From Chloroflexota bacterium (GTDB lineage Bacteria > Chloroflexota > UBA11872): 59,899 bases of DNA. Both the position numbers and the translations under genes were made by a program. Location of the stretch: contig JAJEGF010000037.1 of the NCBI GenBank assembly GCA_022820025.1, forward strand, positions 1 to 59,899, given 5' to 3'. Below the pieces are notes generated by a model. The model saw nothing but the letters and a program-made list of their open reading frames with translations, did no database searches and had not been told where the DNA came from. Positions 49,277 to 57,833 of this stretch are shown here, piece by piece; within the stretch, counting starts at the first letter, position 1, and each line of letters opens with the position of its first letter.

Positions 49277-51463
49277 CTATTCGTCCTCCGCAGGCTCGAC
49301 ACGCACGTCCGGAAGCCAGCTGAGGAACGAGGGCAGGTACCAGTTGCGCTTGCCCAGGACCTCCATGCTGGCCGGAACCAGGACGGATCGAACGAGCGTT
49401 GCGTCGAGGAACACGGCCACGGCGAGCCCGAAGCCAACCTGCTGGTTGATGATGGTTTCGCCGAGCGCGAAGCCGCCGAACACGGCGACCATGATCAGGG
49501 CCGCGCCGGTGATGATGCCCGCGGTGGAACGAAGCCCGTAGGCCACGGCCTCGGCGTTGTCTCCGGTGTGGTCGTAGCGCTCGCGGATGCGGCTCAGAAG
49601 GAACACGTGGTAGTCCATCGAAAGACCGAACAGGATGGAAAACAGGAACAGCGGAATCCAGGCATCCACCACCTCGGCGTGGCGGAATCCCAGCAGGTCG
49701 GTCGCCACACCCTTCTGGAAAACCAGGACCAGCAACCCGTAGGAAGCGCCGACGGACAGCAGGTTCATGATGACGGCCTTGATCGGGATGACGATGGATC
49801 TGAAAACCAGCATCAGCACGATGAAGCTGAACCCAAGGACGAAGAGGAAGACGAAGGGCGTGTAGATCTCAACGATTTCGAATACGTCCGCCGTGATCGC
49901 AGTCACGCCGCCGACCAAGACATTCGCGGAGACGCCTTCAAACGCCGCCGGGATGTACTCATCACGCAGAACCGTGACGGTGTCAACCGCAGCCTGGCTG
50001 CTCGACTCCCCGTGGATTACAAGCGTCAAGAGCGCCAGGTCACCCGCATCGTTGACGGTTGGAACCGGAGGAATCGGGAACCTGGGGTCATTGCTGAGCG
50101 TGGCCTGCAGGCGCTGAACGGCACCCTGGACCTCGGGACTGTTGACGTCGCCGTCAACCACGACTTCGACCGGATTGACGATGCCGAATGAGAAGTTCTC
50201 TTCAAGGACATAAAAGGCCTCGCGACTTTTCGTGCCCTCGGGGAAAGCATCGACACCGCTCAGGCCGGTCTTGATGTCGAAGTAGAAGACCGTCAACACG
50301 ATCATGGGCACGGCGATGGCGAGGATGCTGATGATCGGGAAGCGCATGACTTTCTCGGTGATGAATTCCCAGAACCCTGCCTTTGAATGGTCGGGGCTGG
50401 TCACCTTGAAGCGGCCGAGTAAAGGCACGGGCAACAGGTTCACCCTGGGCCCAAGCAGGGCCAGCACAGCCGGGAGAAGCGTGAGCGTGGCCGCCAGGGC
50501 AACGGCCACGACCAGGATGGCGCCGATGGCCAGGGACTGGAAGAAGAGGAACGGGACGATCAGCATTCCGCAGATGGCAATAATCACGGTGACGCCGCTG
50601 AAGAGGACGGTACGGCCGGCCGTGGAGCCGGCGCGTTCGGCCGCCTCAAGCTTGTCCAGGCCGCGGTCCATTTCCTCGCGGAAACGGGAAATGATGAGCA
50701 GCGAATAGTCGATGCCAACGGCCAAGCCGATCATGGTGACCATCAGCGTGACGAAGAACACCAACTGAAAGGCTTGGCCGATAGCCGCGACCAGGCCCAG
50801 GGCAATGACGATGGCGACGATGGCGAGGCCAATAGGCGCAAGTGCCGCGACCAGCGATCCGAAGAGCGCCACGAGGATGAGCAAGGCCACGGGAATGCCA
50901 AACCGTTCACCCTGCTCCAGGTCATGCAGCGCGAGCTCGTTCTGCTCAACGGAAATACTGGCCCTGCCGCTCGTCAGCACACGGAACCCGTCCACCCCGT
51001 CGGCTGCCTCGACGATGTCCAGGATGTGCTCGGCGTGCCCCTCGGCCTCATTGAGGTCGCCGGCAAGCCGGAAGGGCATGAGCGTGGTCCGGCGATCGGG
51101 AGATACCTGCCGCTCGTCGCCGGTCAGGTAGTAGTTCAGGCCGGCCGTGACCGCCTCGGGACCGAGGGCAATGATCTGTCCAAATACCGTCTCGACTTTG
51201 GCCTTGAACGCGGGATCGTCGACGGTCAGGCTGTCCGACTGAACAATGACGATCTCCGTTATCGGTTCAGGACCTCGGAGCCTGTCTTCCAGCAGGTCTG
51301 CCGCCTGCTGTGATCTTGCACCCGATCCGAGTTTGAGCTCGGTGGTCGTGGCGCTGTCGAGCAACGCCTGACTCAGACCGCCCGCAACAACGGCGACGAC
51401 AAGCCAGATTGCCAGCGTGACGAGCGGTCGCCGGGCACTTATGCGGGCCAGATATCCAGTCAA
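49277..51463 (-). CDS. MMPL-family RND transporter
   Basis: A 728-residue inner-membrane transporter with two halves, each one helix plus a large external loop plus five helices. Family motifs are GIDYSLLIISRFREE in the first half and FGLSMDYHVFLLSRIRERYD in the second, holding the proton-relay Asp-Tyr pairs. TTG 51463 is the start, with GGAG seven bases upstream. MMPL proteins export lipids or hydrophobic compounds using proton motive force. The DUF2236 gene follows directly. Confidence 0.93.
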   Translation of the reverse strand: MTGYLARISARRPLVTLAIWLVVAVVAGGLSQALLDSATTTELKLGSGARSQQAADLLEDRLRGPEPITEIVIVQSDSLTVDDPAFKAKVETVFGQIIALGPEAVTAGLNYYLTGDERQVSPDRRTTLMPFRLAGDLNEAEGHAEHILDIVEAADGVDGFRVLTSGRASISVEQNELALHDLEQGERFGIPVALLILVALFGSLVAALAPIGLAIVAIVIALGLVAAIGQAFQLVFFVTLMVTMIGLAVGIDYSLLIISRFREEMDRGLDKLEAAERAGSTAGRTVLFSGVTVIIAICGMLIVPFLFFQSLAIGAILVVAVALAATLTLLPAVLALLGPRVNLLPVPLLGRFKVTSPDHSKAGFWEFITEKVMRFPIISILAIAVPMIVLTVFYFDIKTGLSGVDAFPEGTKSREAFYVLEENFSFGIVNPVEVVVDGDVNSPEVQGAVQRLQATLSNDPRFPIPPVPTVNDAGDLALLTLVIHGESSSQAAVDTVTVLRDEYIPAAFEGVSANVLVGGVTAITADVFEIVEIYTPFVFLFVLGFSFIVLMLVFRSIVIPIKAVIMNLLSVGASYGLLVLVFQKGVATDLLGFRHAEVVDAWIPLFLFSILFGLSMDYHVFLLSRIRERYDHTGDNAEAVAYGLRSTAGIITGAALIMVAVFGGFALGETIINQQVGFGLAVAVFLDATLVRSVLVPASMEVLGKRNWYLPSFLSWLPDVRVEPAEDE

Positions 51464-51797
51464 GGCTTAACTCCCTCCATGCAACAACCCGTGATGAAAA
51501 GCCTGTTGGCGTTTCGGTATCGCTCGACGGACTTCAACGGTTGCCAATCCGCCTGAGCGGCACGACCGGAGGAGGCTGCGTCCACGTTGACCCTCAACCG
51601 CCCGGATTGGAGAGGAGACTGGCGGCAATATACAGCCCCAAGAACCATAGTTCACGATACGGCAAGTAGCCCTCGGAACCTCAGGCATCGTGAGTACATG
51701 ACCCAAACAACCAACGTGTGAGGTTATCAGCGCGCAAGCGCCGCTACCGATTCCACCGGGAATCTCCGGACCGCCGACAGCTGCCAGACGCCAATCA
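51464..51797. other. Intergenic stretch between two minus-strand transport operons
   Basis: About 330 bases with no supported gene. It separates the end of the ABC-2 operon (51798) from the MMPL start (51463) and should hold the promoter of the latter. I see AT-richer bases at 51630-51720 but no clear -35/-10 pair and no strong terminator hairpin. Confidence 0.4.
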
Positions 51798-52631
51798 CTA
51801 TGTATAGAGCCCGATGACGCCGCGGCGCGCGGCTGCGCGATCGGCGCGGCGGAACATGACGATGCCGCCAAGCACCGCAAGAAGCGCGCTGCCCCCAGCG
51901 ACGGCAAGGTCGACGGCCAGCGGCGCGATGGTTGGCGTGCCGAGAACCAGGTGCCGCAGGGCGTCGAGCACATACGTGTGCGGAAACGCGTAGCTCAGCC
52001 AGCGGACGGACCACGGCAGGATCGTGATTGGAAATACCGTGCCGGCCAATGCCAGGAGGAGGCCGCTCACGATTTGGTCGGCGGCCCACGAGCGCGTGGC
52101 CAGGAACACACTGCCGAACACAAGACCAAGCCCCCAGAACATCGCCAGCCCGAACAGCAGTGGAACGACAGCCAGCACGGAGACCGACTGCGTCGACGGA
52201 CCAAAAAACAGGAACGCTAAACCGATGATGATGGCGCCTTCGACCACCGCATCCGCCAGCGTCGCCAGGGATGCACCGAGGCAGAGGGCCCAGCGCGGGG
52301 CGGGCGTGGTCCAGAGGGCGGGCAGGATACCGACGCGATTTGAGTTTGAGAGATAGTAGATGGTGGCCGCCATGGGACGAATGGCTGCATTGATGACCAC
52401 GAGACCGACGGCCGCGAAGGTGACGAAGTCGCGGCCACCGCCGCTGGCTGCGAAACCCTCGGAACCATAAGCCCGGCTCATCAACAGGATGGGCGCGAGG
52501 AACAGGAACGTTGTAACCATGCGAGCAGCCCACACGATCCGAAAGCGGTTGTGCTCGCGCCACATCTGGGTGAACGCGGCCAAAACCACCGTACCCACAC
52601 GACCAGCCCGCTGAACCTTAGAAGGACTCAA
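51798..52631 (-). CDS. ABC-2 type permease, second subunit
   Basis: A 277-residue membrane protein with about six helices (LAPILLMSRAYG, FVTFAAVGLVVINAAI, AIIIGLAFLFF, VLAVVPLLFGLAMFWGLGLVFG, QIVSGLLLALAGTVFPITILP, and a last helix). The segment TVFPITILPWSVRWLSYAFPHTYVLDALRHLVLG is typical of ABC-2 exporters such as DrrB-like subunits. TTG 52631 with GAGGG just upstream is the start, giving a 14-base overlap with the previous gene. Confidence 0.88.
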   Translation of the reverse strand: MSPSKVQRAGRVGTVVLAAFTQMWREHNRFRIVWAARMVTTFLFLAPILLMSRAYGSEGFAASGGGRDFVTFAAVGLVVINAAIRPMAATIYYLSNSNRVGILPALWTTPAPRWALCLGASLATLADAVVEGAIIIGLAFLFFGPSTQSVSVLAVVPLLFGLAMFWGLGLVFGSVFLATRSWAADQIVSGLLLALAGTVFPITILPWSVRWLSYAFPHTYVLDALRHLVLGTPTIAPLAVDLAVAGGSALLAVLGGIVMFRRADRAAARRGVIGLYT

Positions 52632-53472
52632 GATGCCCTCGTTGACGGGCGTCGCGGTCGAATCGTGCGAACAACCACATCCCGCAGAGACCGAAGACAA
52701 GTCCAAGACCGAGCAACGCCGCAACCGACGCCCACGCGGCCGCGGCGTCGTTGAAGACGAGCGTGGCTCGGAGCCCGCGAATCATCCAGGTCGGGGGAAG
52801 CAGATGGCCGACCATTTGGGCCCAATCAGGGAGCACGGTCGTGGGATAGGCGGGGCCGGCCAGGATACCCATGCCCATCAGAAGCGCCTGCACGAGGATC
52901 ATGCCGGCGCGCGCACGCAGGACAACCGCAGCCCAAATGAGACCGAAGGACCCGACGGCGAAGGTCGACGCGACGAGAACGGCAATCAACGGAAATGGAT
53001 CCAGGCTGACCGGGAACCTGAGGATGGCCCAAGCAACGGCGAAAGCGATGAGGGTCCGTGCCATGCCAACCAACATTCCAGAGGTACCCAGGCCTGCAAC
53101 GCGAGCCAGCAAGCTCGTCGGAGTCAACCAGATCGAGCCCAGCGTGCCTGAAAGGCGCTGGGCCTCAAGGACGAATCCGACGCTCGCTCCGGTCTGCGTC
53201 GACCAGATCATGGCCGTCGCCCCGATCGTGACGTAGGCCATGTAGTTGTCGGTACCGGCAAGATCAACGAACGTCTGAATGTGCCTGGCGTCGGGCCCAA
53301 CCAGCGCAACGGCCGCGAGCGCCATGGGAAGCACGGCAAAGGTCGCCAGCCACGCGCTGCTGACCAGGAAGAACGGCTCGCGCTGCTTCATCCGCCAGCT
53401 CAGGCTGGTCAGTACCAGGGTCGCCGCGGCGTTCGTCCACGCCAGTCGGACGGCGAGCCTAGACCGGCTCAA
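52618..53472 (-). CDS. ABC-2 type permease, first subunit
   Basis: A 284-residue membrane protein of six predicted helices, with AYPTTVLPDWAQMVGHLLPPTWMIRGLRATLV as the conserved ABC-2 loop. TTG 53472, preceded by GAGGG, is chosen; it overlaps the ATPase stop by 14 bases, the same overlap as between this gene and the next. The two permeases probably form a heterodimer energised by the ATPase at 53459-54484. Confidence 0.88.
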   Translation of the reverse strand: MSRSRLAVRLAWTNAAATLVLTSLSWRMKQREPFFLVSSAWLATFAVLPMALAAVALVGPDARHIQTFVDLAGTDNYMAYVTIGATAMIWSTQTGASVGFVLEAQRLSGTLGSIWLTPTSLLARVAGLGTSGMLVGMARTLIAFAVAWAILRFPVSLDPFPLIAVLVASTFAVGSFGLIWAAVVLRARAGMILVQALLMGMGILAGPAYPTTVLPDWAQMVGHLLPPTWMIRGLRATLVFNDAAAAWASVAALLGLGLVFGLCGMWLFARFDRDARQRGHLESF

Positions 53473-54484
53473 ACGGTCCCTCGAGACGGCTGCCGGTCAG
53501 CTCGATGTAGGCGTCTTCCAGGGTGGCTTCGCGCAGGCGCGACTGGACAATCTCCGCGCCCGCCGCCGCCGCGCGTTGCGTGATGTCCTCCGCCGATCGC
53601 CAGCCGCCGGGTGCTCGCACCGCGACCTGAACGGCTCCATCGCTCTCGATCGCCCCCCACCACAGGGCGGCCTCGCCGATCGCGGTGCGTGCCGCGGACG
53701 TATTGCCGCGCAGCATCAGTTCCAGGCGCGGCTCCACGCCGGCGCGGCTGATGAGGTCCGCCGGTCGATCTTCGGCAATGAGGCGGCCTTTGTCGATAAT
53801 CCCGACCCGGTCGCACACCTCGTCGGCTTCGTGCATGTTGTGGGTCGTCAGGAGGATCGCCTTTCCCTCCTGACGGAGTTCATCGACGAATCCTCGGGTC
53901 GCGCGCGCCGCGGCGGGGTCGAGGGCGGCCGTCGGCTCGTCCAGGAGCAGCACCGGCGGGTCGTGCATCAGGGTGCGAGCGAGATTGAGCCGCTGCTTCA
54001 TGCCGGTGCTATAGGACTCGACGAGCTCGTCGGTGCGATCGGCAAGGCCGAGACGCTCCATGAGTTCATCGGTGCGCCGGCGTATCGCATTGCCGTCCAT
54101 GAACACGAGACGCCCGAACATCTGCAGGTTCTCGCGACCGGTGAGTCGCCAGAAGACACCGCGCTCGCCCGCAAACATCACGCCGATGCGCGTGCGCACC
54201 TCGGTGCCGTCGTGAACCGTGTCGTGCCCGCAGATCCGCGCGCTGCCAGAGGTGGGTTCGAGCAGCGTCGAGAGCATGCGAGCCATCGTCGTCTTGCCGG
54301 CACCGTTGGGACCCAGCAGCCCGTAAACCTCGCCGGCTTCGACTGAGAGCGATACGTCGTCGACCGCGACGATGAGATCGTCTGTCTCTGGCGCCGGACG
54401 TCGACGCAGCAAATCCCAGGGCCTGCGCGGCGGCCGGCGGCGCTCGAAGTGCTTGGTAAGTTCGGCCGCCTCTATGAGAGGCAT
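53459..54484 (-). CDS. ABC transporter ATP-binding protein (DrrA-like)
   Basis: A 341-residue ATPase from ATG 54484. Walker A is GPNGAGKTT (58-66), the signature YSTGMKQ (158-164), Walker [12 protein letters not shown], and the switch [11 protein letters not shown]. An insertion rich in Arg and Pro (15-33) precedes the Walker A part. It heads a three-gene exporter operon, ATPase-permease-permease. Its start lies about 130 bases from the tRNA-Lys fragment that marks the edge of the presumed island. Confidence 0.92.
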   Translation of the reverse strand: MPLIEAAELTKHFERRRPPRRPWDLLRRRPAPETDDLIVAVDDVSLSVEAGEVYGLLGPNGAGKTTMARMLSTLLEPTSGSARICGHDTVHDGTEVRTRIGVMFAGERGVFWRLTGRENLQMFGRLVFMDGNAIRRRTDELMERLGLADRTDELVESYSTGMKQRLNLARTLMHDPPVLLLDEPTAALDPAAARATRGFVDELRQEGKAILLTTHNMHEADEVCDRVGIIDKGRLIAEDRPADLISRAGVEPRLELMLRGNTSAARTAIGEAALWWGAIESDGAVQVAVRAPGGWRSAEDITQRAAAAGAEIVQSRLREATLEDAYIELTGSRLEGPFEPV

Positions 54485-54615
54485 CGCGACCTCGGCATGC
54501 GCCCTCCACAGAATCGAGACTCCGTCCTCCGGCCGCGCCCGGCCACGAGATCGAGAGTGCGCAGGACCTCCGCTATCCAACTCTTGTGAGTTTCGATTCC
54601 GGGCCTCCAGACGGG

Positions 54616-54660
54616 TGGGCCGGGTGGGTCTCGAACCCACGACCTTCGGATTAAAAGTCC
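54616..54660 (-). pseudogene. 3' fragment of tRNA-Lys(TTT), probable attachment site
   Basis: On the minus strand 54660 to 54616 reads as the second half of a tRNA: anticodon loop CTTTTAA, 3' strand of the anticodon stem, variable loop, a perfect T arm (GTGGG-TTCGAGA-CCCAC), the acceptor strand CCGGCCC and A73. The 5' half is missing: the bases beyond 54660 do not pair. Such 3' tRNA pieces, beginning at the anticodon loop, are left where tyrosine-recombinase elements integrate. By this logic the island lies to the right and the original chromosome to the left. Confidence 0.7.
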
Positions 54661-54695
54661 TTCCTGGCGAGCATTTTCGAGCCTCGTTTGGCGCC

Positions 54696-54796
54696 TGCCA
54701 ACGCTCTCCACTCCCGTTAGTCCGAAACTCCGAGTGGCTCCCCAAGACTGCCAGCACGACCAACATATGGCCCGAATGTTGGCAAAATGTTGGCAG
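54696..54796. repeat. Imperfect direct repeat, copy A
   Basis: TGCCA...CCACTCCCGTTAGTCCGA (54696-54724) is followed about 50 bases later by AATGTTGGCA, itself doubled (54775-54795). Copy B at 56632-56719 has the same elements in the same order and orientation. Copy A lies just inside the tRNA-Lys fragment. Confidence 0.5.
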
Positions 54797-55526
54797 GATG
54801 TCGGGTTCACTCTGGAGTCGGCTCAGCCTGGCCTATCGGCCCTTGGCTCCTGGTTTCGGCAAGCCGTACGGTCCCGGCGATGGATCTCGCCGGGTCCAGT
54901 CTACGGGTCCAGAAAGCTCAAGTTTGTGCCCCGCTGGCGAGCCTAGCAGCGCACAGCCACGCGCGTTCTTCACGCTCTGCCGCATTGCACGGCCGCCGAC
55001 AGCAAGTCGATGGCGCTGCGTGACCGATCATGCCGCTGACGACAGGGGAGTTTCACGCTGATGGGAGCCCACCGCAGTCGGCTCACCTGTAAGCACGGAC
55101 GCACGATACGCATCCGCCGCTTTTCACGGGGCTTCGCCCGCTGAAGCGGGCGAAAACTCGGCCGAGGATCCTAGAACTCTACGGGCGGGTGTGGGCAGGG
55201 CGGTCCGTGCCAGTGGAGGCCATCGTATAACGGGGCCGTCGGGCCACGATGCGGAGGCCGAGATCGTACGGGAGCTGATCCATGCATCGGCAGTTGGGAA
55301 CCACTTCGTTCGCGGACGCGCCGTTGCCAGCGAAGGTTGGCAGCAATGCACGGTTGGAGCAACAAAACGTGGCCCTTGGCTGGGAGCAGGTGGCGAAGGC
55401 CTTGTGCGACTTGCACGCCGCCTCTTGGGGAGGTCCCAGCTGTCTGCCGGTGCCGATGGAGACGGTCGAGTCGCCAGCGCAAGATGCCCATGATCCCTTG
55501 GGCGATGACGCGACGGTCGCAGCCGG
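54797..55526. other. Island DNA without supported gene
   Basis: About 730 bases with only chance-like open frames on both strands. A perfect 10-bp hairpin lies at 55133-55142 with 55145-55154 (TTCGCCCGCT and AGCGGGCGAA), preceded by TTTTCACGGGGC; it has no U-run, so I do not call it a terminator. The stretch may be decayed coding DNA from the integrated element. Confidence 0.4.
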
Positions 55527-56558
55527 CTACTGACCGCTGTTCTTCCAGCCTTGGTACACCGCCTTGGTCAGCGCATACATGCTGCCCCTGTGTTGCTCCC
55601 ACTCTTCGGCGGTGAACTGGAACTGGATCTCGGTTCTGGGGTCGTCTAACGGCTCTCGATTCCTCGGCCATGTTTCGTAGCGAATTTCCTCTACGGGCTG
55701 CCGAAACTCGTCCAGGCACAGTGCTTTGGCGCGGCCGAAGAAGACTATCGTCACTCCTCCCTTCCACGGATCGATGCGAGAAAATGACCGGTTCTTGAAT
55801 CTGATACTTAGTCCCAAGCTTGTCGGGTATTTCCTGAATCCGGGCCAGTTCGTCTCGAACATGCGCTCCACGGCGCCGAATGTCTCCGACATGCCGGAGT
55901 CATCTATCTTCTTCTTCAACCGCTCTCTTCTCTCCTCCGCGGTCGGTCGCCTTCGCCGGCGAGGTCCGGGCTCTGCAACTGCTTCCACTTCAACCTGCCG
56001 GGCAAGCAGCGTCTTGCCGTCGTAGGCAAAGCCGTGGAACGTGAGTAACGAGATATCCATGCCGGTGTTGGCGGCGAGGAATCTCACCATCCGCTCCGTC
56101 CTTTCGTCGGCCCCCAAGCCGATCAGGAACAGGCGCAGCGGCCGAAGGGAGTCGAGACTCTGGCCGTCGGTGTTCTCGCCGTACCACTCCTCGAAGTCCT
56201 CTATGCCCTCGATGCCACCCACGCCGGAGTTGGCGGCGATGTGCTCGGCTAATGCAACGTCGGTCTTGGCGTCCAGGTCGGAGGCGTAGTCGATAATCTG
56301 CGCAACAGCGTCCCGCGATAGCATCCCACGCTTCAACTCGAACACGACCAGCCGACCGTCCTCATCGACTCCGAGCAGATCGAGCGGCCCGCCGTCCGTG
56401 GGCGTCTGTCGGCCGACGAGCCTCAGTCCCGGAATCAGCAGGTCGGGGTTCCTGACGAGCGTCTCCTCCAACAAGGATTCCGTGTCCGTCTGATCCTTCG
56501 ACGCCAGCGGCGTGACCTTCGAGTCGCCATCGAGCGCCCAGATCTTCACTTCGTCCAT
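55527..56558 (-). CDS. NucS/DUF91-like PD-(D/E)XK nuclease-family protein
   Basis: A 343-residue protein from ATG 56558 with GAGG six bases upstream; the long open frame to 56798 runs through the repeat copy B and is not used. Residues 25-100 match the endonuclease NucS-type domain: ESLLEETLVRNPDLL, GGPLDLLGVDEDGRLVVFELKRG with Asp60 and Glu74-x-Lys76. The central part is basic (RRRRRPTAEERRERLKKK), and a C-terminal domain of unknown function follows (about 230-343). It may act on DNA in a defence or repair role. It is the first supported gene inside the island. Confidence 0.75.
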   Translation of the reverse strand: MDEVKIWALDGDSKVTPLASKDQTDTESLLEETLVRNPDLLIPGLRLVGRQTPTDGGPLDLLGVDEDGRLVVFELKRGMLSRDAVAQIIDYASDLDAKTDVALAEHIAANSGVGGIEGIEDFEEWYGENTDGQSLDSLRPLRLFLIGLGADERTERMVRFLAANTGMDISLLTFHGFAYDGKTLLARQVEVEAVAEPGPRRRRRPTAEERRERLKKKIDDSGMSETFGAVERMFETNWPGFRKYPTSLGLSIRFKNRSFSRIDPWKGGVTIVFFGRAKALCLDEFRQPVEEIRYETWPRNREPLDDPRTEIQFQFTAEEWEQHRGSMYALTKAVYQGWKNSGQ

Positions 56559-57002
56559 TGGAGACCTCTGCGAAACTCGTTTTGGATCCGGAGAACCAGA
56601 CACACGGGGTTCTCCAGCCTCATCCAGATATTGCCAGACCCCCCACTCCCGTTGTCCGAGGATTCGAATGCTATCCCGTAGTCGCCAACCTAACTGAGAG
56701 CGGGACGGAATGTTGGCAAGCCAATGCATTGAAGAGCACCCGTTCCGGCTGGAATTGGCCGAAAAGCCTGGCGGGCAGGTGGAACGATGCAACCGCAAGT
56801 GGCTCCCGTTGAATGGTTTCGTTGTCGCCAGTGTGGAATCGCACGTCAGCGTCGAAGCGGTGGACTCTGTCGCCTGTGCTTTCTGAGGCGAGGCAGGCAG
56901 CGTCGCGACGGCCTTTGGAGACTCAACTCCTCGTGGGAGCGCCGGCGGACGCGCAGACTGATGCGATGGCCGCTACCGACCACTCGCGCGGCGTTGCGCT
57001 GA
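56559..57002. other. Intergenic island DNA containing repeat copy B
   Basis: About 440 bases lie between the nuclease gene and the AbiE-like pair, with no convincing gene. It includes the imperfect repeat copy B and some Arg-rich chance frames at 56787-57040. A promoter for the NucS-like gene should lie near 56565-56620, but I see no clear consensus. Confidence 0.4.
56632..56719. repeat. Imperfect direct repeat, copy B
   Basis: TGCCA at 56633, CCACTCCCGTTGTCCGA at 56643-56659 and AATGTTGGCAA at 56709-56719 repeat the order of copy A at 54696. The first block differs from copy A by a single inserted base. Confidence 0.5.
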
Positions 57003-57833
57003 CTAGTGTCGCGAGGTCGCCTCAAGCAGGTCTCGGCTGAGAGCGACGCTCGATTCAACGACGAAGTCGGTGTCCTCCAGGCCACGAACGTATTCAACCA
57101 CGAGACCAGTCCCCGTGCCCGATGGGGAGCTGAACAGGTCCCGAAATAGCACAAGTGCCTCGGAGGTCACACGGCTCGAAACGTCGTGCGCCTGCAGGCG
57201 GCGAAACTCGGCGGCCAAGTCGGGGGTGTCAACGGCGCGCAGAAGCCGATACATATCAAAGGCGTCCTTGGCGACAGGGTCCCTACGGCGCACATCGGAG
57301 TCCCGAAGGCGCTCGCCTACCTTGTGCACCTTCGCCACCAGCAGCGCCGCCGGCCGGGCCACCTTCAGGATGCACGCTCTGCCGGCACCCGGGACTAACG
57401 AGCCGATCGTGATGCGCGTATGGCTGACAAGCGCGCCCTCAAGCCCGTGAACCTTCATCGCCGCCCGGTTGCCATGGACGCCGAGTCGGGCGGCTCGGCG
57501 GCCGGGCCCGCCCACGGCCTCCGGCACCAGAAGATCAACCTGTGGCCCCACGTCCCGCCGGTATAGCCCCGGTTGGTCACCCAATTGAAACCCTGCGCGG
57601 CTCATCGCGTCCACGATCGCCGGGCTACTTCCCAACAGCTCGGGATCAAGCACGATGTCTGCGTCATACGTGAATGGGGAGAGTGCGAAGCTGGCATCTG
57701 TAGGCGCTGTGTGCACGTATATGGCTTGGGCTCCAACCAGGATCACCGCTTCGCTGTGAGGTCCCAATGCCTCGACGGCGTCGAGCAGGGTCTCGCGAGC
57801 CTCTATGTGGACTTGGTCATGGGAATCTTCCAT
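57003..57833 (-). CDS. AbiEii-like nucleotidyltransferase toxin
   Basis: A 276-residue protein from ATG 57833, with GGAGG four bases upstream; it overlaps the antitoxin gene by 31 bases. The nucleotidyltransferase core shows AVILVGAQAIYVHT and FTYDADIVLD with Asp57-x-Asp59; later KVHKVGERLRD and VAKDAFDMYRLL recall the Lys/Asp motifs of AbiEii/MenA toxins. These transfer nucleotides to tRNA or other targets in type IV toxin-antitoxin and abortive infection systems. The pair should be a defence or maintenance module of the island. Confidence 0.8.
   Translation of the reverse strand: MEDSHDQVHIEARETLLDAVEALGPHSEAVILVGAQAIYVHTAPTDASFALSPFTYDADIVLDPELLGSSPAIVDAMSRAGFQLGDQPGLYRRDVGPQVDLLVPEAVGGPGRRAARLGVHGNRAAMKVHGLEGALVSHTRITIGSLVPGAGRACILKVARPAALLVAKVHKVGERLRDSDVRRRDPVAKDAFDMYRLLRAVDTPDLAAEFRRLQAHDVSSRVTSEALVLFRDLFSSPSGTGTGLVVEYVRGLEDTDFVVESSVALSRDLLEATSRH

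Noticed and set aside
54372..55061. A 229-codon frame containing RVGLEPTTFGLK
   Set aside because: That peptide is simply the translation of the tRNA-Lys fragment on the wrong strand; the frame has no other support.
55133..55154. Perfect 10-bp hairpin as an intrinsic terminator
   Set aside because: No run of U follows on either strand and it lies far from the nearest gene end.
56660..56690. A T-loop-like GGATTCGAATGC near repeat copy B as a second tRNA fragment
   Set aside because: The flanking bases do not form a 5-bp T stem and no acceptor strand follows.
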